64,000 bases of DNA from Exophiala sp. HKRS030 (lineage: Eukaryota; Ascomycota; Eurotiomycetes; Chaetothyriales; Herpotrichiellaceae). Positions 58,418 to 64,000 of the stretch are shown one piece after another. Numbering within the stretch: position 1 is the stretch's first letter; each line of letters begins with the position of its first letter. The stretch lies in contig JAHWDD010000035.1 of the NCBI GenBank assembly GCA_023897205.1, forward strand, positions 311,175 through 375,174, given 5' to 3'. The notes below the pieces were generated by a model. It had not been told where the DNA came from. It ran no database searches and saw nothing but the letters and a program-made list of their open reading frames with translations. Both the position numbers and the translations under genes were made by a program.

Positions 58418-61400
58418 GGTTAGACTTTCACACATATATCGCTCAACACTTGTTCTTCAATTCCGTATTCTCTTTAGGGTGACATGTACATCGAAAGTCT
58501 ATGACTATTTGCAGTTCCAGCCTACCTCAACAAATTAATTACTAGGAGTGTCCAATAACAATAAAAATAGGCTTATTCTATATCCTGTGAGCCCTACTAT
58601 ATAGATTTACGTCGGGTGTACCAGCCTTTATATTATAAATGCTAGGACATGGATTCAGGATAGCCTATAAGCTAATAGATCCAAGAATCTACCATTCTAG
58701 TTCGGCAACTTGCCTTGTTGGGGAATGTCATTGTCCACCATTTACGCTCTTTAACATACCCAGCAGTTGTACAAGTAAGATACGTTCCAGAGGCCATCTA
58801 AGCTGTCAGCATGGATCCATGCAGGACGTAGTTCAAGCAGGCCCAAGATGCCTACCGTGTGCACATTACGGGAGAATGGGCGATTGTTGTATATCCAATC
58901 TTCGAAGTATATACTTTCATCGTCAAGCATAACTTCCCATTCCAAGCCTGGAAAGCCTTTGAGTCGAAGCGACAAGCATACGGCCCCAGTTACCGTCCAA
59001 AACAGTGGCTTCGTGGTATGTAGATCGACGGCGGCAAAGAAAAGACGTTAACGACTACAGTATCGTAGAGACAGAGTGAGAACTCGCCTCGCAGCTCGAA
59101 TAGGAATGGCGGCCCAAGATTTACGGCCTACAAAAATAGGACCAAAATTCAGAGTTACAATAGTGTGTTTATATGACACAACAACAATTGAGTTTGGTCC
59201 AAGAAGCCTTCCCATGAAAGAGGAAACGCACTAGACTTATATCTGCAACCCTGTGTGAGCAAGTCTCCTCCCTCGCTCTGGCAACAATGGAAGTGGTCAA
59301 CCTTGGTCGAAGTGGACCCCTTTGAACGCAATACAGTAGCATCACTCTGCAAAGACGCTGGGATTGACGGTCCGGATGGTATTCTCGAATTTAATCCTAT
59401 TGCCGCCACCAAATCGAATCCGCATGCCTATCTTCAATCAAGCAACCCACTTACCGATTCCAATTACGACGTACTCCGTAACCATTGCAAGGAGTTCGCA
59501 TTACATACGAAAACTTGGATCACAAGAAGGTTCTCGATCTAGTAGGCTGACAATCTCGCCAACATCGATAGCCTTTCATGCTAGATGCTTCACGTGCACC
59601 ATCTACAAGCCAGACGTAATCACTGAGAAGTCGATCTAAAGCTATGATGTACGAGCCAATATACTGAACCTTAAAAATTCCAACTAATTCGGCATCCCAG
59701 AGGAGAGGTTCCTAGCAAGCTTTAATCGTGGGTGTTCCGGAGTGGATGCCTTTCTAACCGTAGACGCCTCAAGGATGGCATGGATGCAAAATCCATCGGC
59801 AGGTTGAAACCAATCTGAACCTCCATAATGCCAGGCAGATACCTTGCGGCGTCGATGTGTCTAGAAGCGGGTCATGGCAAGACTGATTGATACACAATCA
59901 AAGACGCCGAAAGTGAGGCAGAAACTGGTCTCGGCTCGAGAGCTACAACTACCGAGAGACAAGACTGCCAAGCTATTAGCCTGACAAAGGAGACTCCCGC
60001 AAGTCCCGAGGATCAATGTTGCTGAATTTTTTTAATTGGATAAGCCAAGTGCTTTCATGTTGGATGAACCACTCGCGGTTGTAAGAGCCTTCTATATTGG
60101 TTTTGTGCCTAAGGATCATTGGGCGCCAATTGATGCCCAACGCGACGGTCTCACTGCTCTAGGCATCATCGTGTATGCAAATCTATATAGAGACCGATGG
60201 AATCGCCAGTTCAAGGCGACCGACACCAATCAATCGATCAACCTTTGCACCCTAAGGCGACAAACTCCAACATTTCAGAACATGCTACGGCAAAGCGAAA
60301 CTTGCAGATTCGACAAACTGCACAAGCGATGCACTGCCTCTGATCGCGGTTAGTTGATCGGTAAAGGTACCACACCTTTGTTCCGTACGGGAACACAGCA
60401 CCACGATTCCAGCCGTAACAACCGACGCAGAAACCGACAAACTTTGCACAAGCAGCCTATGGCACGGACTGACTGGATATGGTTCTCCAACAGAGCTCTG
60501 AACGAGAGTTCGTTCTGAGCTTACCAAAAACGATCCACTGGAGGACTTCCAGTACCCTGAGTAGGTGTAGAGTTGTTTGCATAGGGAAGGTGAAGGCGAT
60601 CTCCCGGGATTTGGTCGTAGAGTTTGTGGCAAGCGCTCGGAATCGCGCAAGAAATGTAAGTCGAAATTAGGTTTCGTAGAGCTTTGCTTATGACGTAACA
60701 CTGCACAAAACCGGTTTACCGAAAAGCGGATCACGTGATGATCTTGGGGGAAAATTATCCTGGCGAATAAATATAAGGATGACAAAGTGGTAAGTAAAAT
60801 AGTAAATCTTGCATGTATCTACGGCATGTTTGCATTGTTTCAACGAGAACTGAAATATAAACGAAGATTAGGCAGGTACCTTCAGTTTACAAAAGAATAC
60901 TACCCGAGCTACCTAGAGTTGCTGCAGATATGGCCAGGATCGATCACATCTTATAATTGTAAATACAGTTCTGTAAGAATGTTCTGATAACATCGACCAC
61001 TTCTTCTTTCCTGGCCTGCAGAAGGGTGGCTCCAGTAAAGGTGGGCATCACTCTTAGACTACCCTTTAACCCAATGACCGATTAGAAGCTGGCGGAGTAC
61101 ACAAGCCTATCGTTTCTGCCGCAAGGGAAGGCTTAACTTTTGCTTGCAAAATTTTGCGGTCACTATCGCCAAGCATGCCTTTGAAGCAACACAGATACTG
61201 ATTGTAGTAGCAAGCCATGGAATAGTCAGCCAGTGGACACTCGACAATAATACAAGACAGATTGCCATCAATTGAGTTAGGTAAAGGGGTGAGCGGATTG
61301 TTACTCGCCTGGAAGGATAGTTGTCGGAAAAACATCTTCGCACACCTGACCAAAGTTCGACCTCTCGAGAACATGAATACTCTTATCGAGCATCAATGTC

Positions 61401-61490
61401 GGCTAATGTTTGCATGTAAATGCTTAGCCAGACGTCGATCTGTTGGCATCCCAGCAAGTTAGACTTGAGCACCATAAGGTAACGACGCCC
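58418..61490. other. About 3 kb gene-poor stretch with weak frames
   Basis: No gene can be supported. The most protein-like frames are minus 59045-58751 (with LKGFPGLEWEVMLDDESIYFE), plus 59255-59542 (with DAGIDGPDGILEFNPIAATK) and plus 60036-60353 (with YIGFVPKDHWAPIDAQRD). None matches a family I know; they may be relics. Confidence 0.45.
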
Positions 61491-62054
61491 CTAGTTATGC
61501 CTCAGAGGACGCACACGGTGTTTGACGTGTGCTGACTTCAAGTTGCGCTTCCTCGAACTGCCCGGACACATTGTAAGGGTGAGGCTAACGTTCTCGTCGC
61601 AGACCATTGTACGAACATCATCAGGCTGGTTATAGGCGGCGGAACAGACTGCAACACCGGCAGGGCAGTCAATAGGGACGCAAGTAGGGTTGTTTGGATC
61701 ATCTTTGACTGACGGATCAACGCGCATGCCGCTAGCCGCAAAAGGATAACCGTCAATGTTGGAGAGATCATAGTAGATCTTCCCGTTATCCCAGGTGAAC
61801 TCGAATTGGGAGACGGGTCCCGAAATTGTCATGTTAGGAGCCAGCTTGATCGAGATGCCGACGCCCGGTTGGCTGTAGCTTTCACTATATGGACCTTGAA
61901 GAGGAACCATATTGGCATGCTGACTTTGCGCGACAGAAGCGTAATATATGGGGTACCCGCAGTTGTTGACGACGTTAGCCGCTCCAAGAGCCACCACGCC
62001 AGATGTGGAGGCACACAGCACAGCTGCACCAGTGAAGAAGTACTCGATTCGCAT
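61491..62054 (-). CDS. BYS1-like secreted protein, 187 aa
   Basis: ATG 62054 begins a signal peptide (MRIEYFFTGAAVLCASTSGV, cleavage near A22). The mature domain starts LGAANVVNNCGYPIYYASVA and continues LQGPYSESYSQPGVGISIKL, FEFTWDNGKIYYDLSNIDGY, then PTCVPIDCPAGVAVCSAAY and SLTLTMCPG. This is the BYS1 layout (Blastomyces yeast-phase-specific protein family), a beta-sandwich distantly like thaumatin, with Cys pairs. An N-terminal extension to 62084 is possible but would bury the signal peptide. The last 25 residues are basic (RKRNLKSAHVKHRVRPLRHN). Members are secreted, of unclear function, and often phase- or stress-regulated. No intron needed, no lesions. Confidence 0.85.
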   Translation of the reverse strand: MRIEYFFTGAAVLCASTSGVVALGAANVVNNCGYPIYYASVAQSQHANMVPLQGPYSESYSQPGVGISIKLAPNMTISGPVSQFEFTWDNGKIYYDLSNIDGYPFAASGMRVDPSVKDDPNNPTCVPIDCPAGVAVCSAAYNQPDDVRTMVCDENVSLTLTMCPGSSRKRNLKSAHVKHRVRPLRHN

Positions 62055-62823
62055 TCTAAGAGGCTCGATTGATGTCACACCCACAAGACTTCGACGTGAC
62101 CGGTCGCTGAAAGAACTAAAATCCTGTTGTAGGTTTCAAATGAAAACTTTAAGTGGCGAAGGAATGTCAGCATTCACAGGCCGACTTGAAGTGGAAGTGA
62201 TAAAAGCATAAGGCTAAAAGAGAAAGATGTGAGACCAGCTCCACCGCAACGAATGAAAGAAGAAGAGAGCGACGAAAGTTGGATAGGCAGAAGAAAATAC
62301 AGAGGTTCAAGTTTTCACGGGGGTTTATATTGTGATTTCAGGAGCTCGAAAAGGTGCTGTTACAAATCAGTGAGGCTTTGGGGTCCAATACCAAGCCACC
62401 TCAAGTAGAGAGTTATTCCGGCGGAATCGTCTCCTGTAACTGCTGATCATTTTGCGTGACATTGTGAGCAACCGGTTAAAAGTCAGATATACTTCGAGAT
62501 TTGTAATAATTCCTTCTCTCGGCACCGCCATTGCTGTCACCCAGTTTCAGGCCCAGCGGATTTCATTTATGCTCTTCAGGCTGTTTTCCGTGCGAATATT
62601 TTGTCGTTTTCGTAATGTAACTTCGGGCCCGGAAATTCTCAACTTTCCCGTTGACTCCACCTTCGCATACGGAATGTAATGAGTGGCGGCTCTGACATCC
62701 CAAACAGCCGAAGATCCTTTATCGGTGTTCGATATCTGGAGTGTTGCCGAAGTCCAAATTCCGCACAGCTATAAAGGCGCGGTTAGGGCTTGGTGATGTG
62801 TATTACTGTATCTGTGCTTTCGT
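62055..62823. promoter_or_regulatory. Divergent intergenic region
   Basis: Shared upstream region of the BYS1-like gene (minus) and the 62857 gene (plus). No gene supported. Confidence 0.45.
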
Positions 62824-62856
62824 ATGAAAAGTTCATACTATTATTGTCAATTCAAT

Positions 62857-63273
62857 ATGGCAGAAACAGCTCCCGTTGACAAAATGCCAAAATCCCAGCA
62901 GTGTAACACGCAAAAGCCAACATTGCCGTTAGCCGCCCTTTTGAGAAAAGCAGTCGAGTCAACCTCGGCAGATGCCTCGCCAGCTGCTTCTCCTGTAACT
63001 GCGCGACTGGCGCCGACTCGCCCATTGCCAGCTCTACCCGCTCATATTGAAGAATTAACGGTTGTGAATCAGTCAAATATGACTCCAATCTCCCAGAAAG
63101 AAGCGACTGCTCCCAAAATTGGTGGAAATGGACAGCAGGGACCGGATATATGCGTCTCAATCTTCGAGAGCAGTAGTGAAGATGAGGAACCGCCGGAAGT
63201 CAATAATGACCGTTCACGAAAAGCAAAGTGGCAACGAGAGGCCTGGACAACGGAGCACGGCAACAGAGGTTGA
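62857..63273 (+). CDS. Small disordered protein, unknown
   Basis: Open frame of 149 codons from ATG 62824, or 138 from ATG 62857 (MAETAPVDKMPKSQQ), the latter starting with the usual polar context. Composition is Ala-, Pro- and Ser-rich with an acidic block (FESSSEDEEPPEV) and a basic end (RSRKAKWQREAW). It has no domain and is probably intrinsically disordered. Single exon. May be a real lineage-specific gene or chance frame; moderate-low confidence. Confidence 0.4.
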   Translation: MAETAPVDKMPKSQQCNTQKPTLPLAALLRKAVESTSADASPAASPVTARLAPTRPLPALPAHIEELTVVNQSNMTPISQKEATAPKIGGNGQQGPDICVSIFESSSEDEEPPEVNNDRSRKAKWQREAWTTEHGNRG

Positions 63274-64000
63274 CGGCCGATGTTGGCGATGAGACTCTAC
63301 TCAGCTTGAGGAAGCCAGAACGAGACAACGCGGGAGGCTTGGAGTACGCAGATTGATTTACTTAGACGAAAAGAGGGATAAAATTGCATAGAATTTCCAA
63401 AGAAAAGAGTTGAGAGTATACCTATAGGTTGAAAAATCAGTTCGAAATTTATTTGCCAATTGGGTATATCAATATAAAGTAAAATCACAGAAAGGGTATA
63501 CAAATAGCCAGCGACTGGCGAGTATCAGAAATAATTTTCATCCACCAACTGTGTTAATACACCGTCGTTGTTTAGCATCAACATATTCACTGCCTGAAAA
63601 GGAGCATTTTTAATCTCCCGTCTTTTAATCTGATTTTCCCAGTAGAAACAAAGTTTACTCCCACAGCAAAGTAAAGCAAAGGCTAGGACAGGAGTCAACA
63701 TCCTCATTGCAATAATTTTATTTAATGGCATTATTGTAGCCCCTTGGGACTAGGTATTGACAGCTCGGTAAAAATAGGTAGTTGCATTGTGTCGAATCCA
63801 ACTGCTTTAGATTTTCCCGCGCGTCTGCTTCCTTCCGTCACTCAGCAGTTTTCCAACTACTGTATCACAATTCATATCTCTTGAGCATTGTAATTTGGTT
63901 ACGCACTAACAGAACGCTTGTGCTCCAATTTGCAGCTCTGAATCCTCATCCCATGATGCCGGTATCGTCTATGCGACAAGAAATGCTAAGAAGCTTAGCC
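63274..64000. other. No supported gene
   Basis: AT-rich. Short minus frames at 63297-63503 and 63525-63731, the second with a hydrophobic start (MRMLTPVLAFALLCCGSKLC), too short to judge. Confidence 0.5.

Noticed and set aside
1..64000. tRNA, rRNA, CRISPR or operon-like structures
   Set aside because: None recognised by eye; gene structure with introns is eukaryotic, so CRISPR and bacterial operons are not expected.

Overview
The window is nuclear DNA of a filamentous ascomycete (Pezizomycotina). Genes carry short GT-AG introns of about 45-75 nt with fungal branch and acceptor signals. Gene families are typically fungal (LCCL membrane protein, BYS1-like and CAP secreted proteins, ACR3, PHO84-type transporter, fungal DEDD exonuclease, hAT transposon). 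Several sequences carry C-to-T or G-to-A stop codons that look like repeat-induced point mutation (RIP). The six-frame reading fragments most genes, so exon joins were rebuilt by hand from frame, splice signals and family consensus. Exact species cannot be told from the sequence.

Layout. 0-9.4 kb: a CAP-domain secreted protein cut by the left edge, an unknown 535-aa acidic/basic protein, a small secreted protein and a single-pass membrane protein. 9.7-19.1 kb: an ornithine/lysine decarboxylase-like gene with a frameshift, a long gene-poor stretch, a nonsense-riddled exonuclease pseudogene and a GH18 chitinase with a one-base frameshift. 20.6-21.0 kb: a clean solo LTR with a 5-bp target duplication. 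23.1-42 kb: a bHLH regulator, then a divergent pair (arrestin-like gene on minus, PHO84-type phosphate transporter on plus) that occurs twice, at 24.0-28.6 kb and 38.4-41.9 kb. Both copies are decayed, the second far more. Between the copies lie a Yap-like bZIP gene, an MCT-type transporter, a TPR-repeat fragment and a divergent arsenate reductase/arsenite efflux pair (ACR2-like/ACR3).

44-53.8 kb: a secreted Cys-containing protein, an LCCL-domain membrane protein, and a complete 3,021-bp hAT transposon (18-bp inverted repeats, 8-bp target duplication, apparently full-length transposase). The transposon sits inside a glycosyltransferase-like gene whose two halves join in frame when it is removed. 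An orphan C2H2 zinc-finger exon and an unknown 229-aa protein follow. 54-64 kb: degenerate repeats, the type II arginine methyltransferase PRMT5/Skb1, a long empty stretch, a BYS1-like secreted protein and a disordered small protein.

Genes that seem to act together: ACR2-like plus ACR3 (arsenate reduction, then arsenite efflux), possibly with the nearby Yap-like bZIP. The PHO84-type transporters each have a CACGTG site about 160 bp upstream of the start, and a Pho4/NUC-1-like bHLH gene lies close to one copy. Several genes here are broken by transposition, RIP-like nonsense mutations or single-base indels in short homopolymers, so the region looks like an accessory, repeat-influenced (possibly subtelomeric) segment. 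Some of the indels may be assembly errors.
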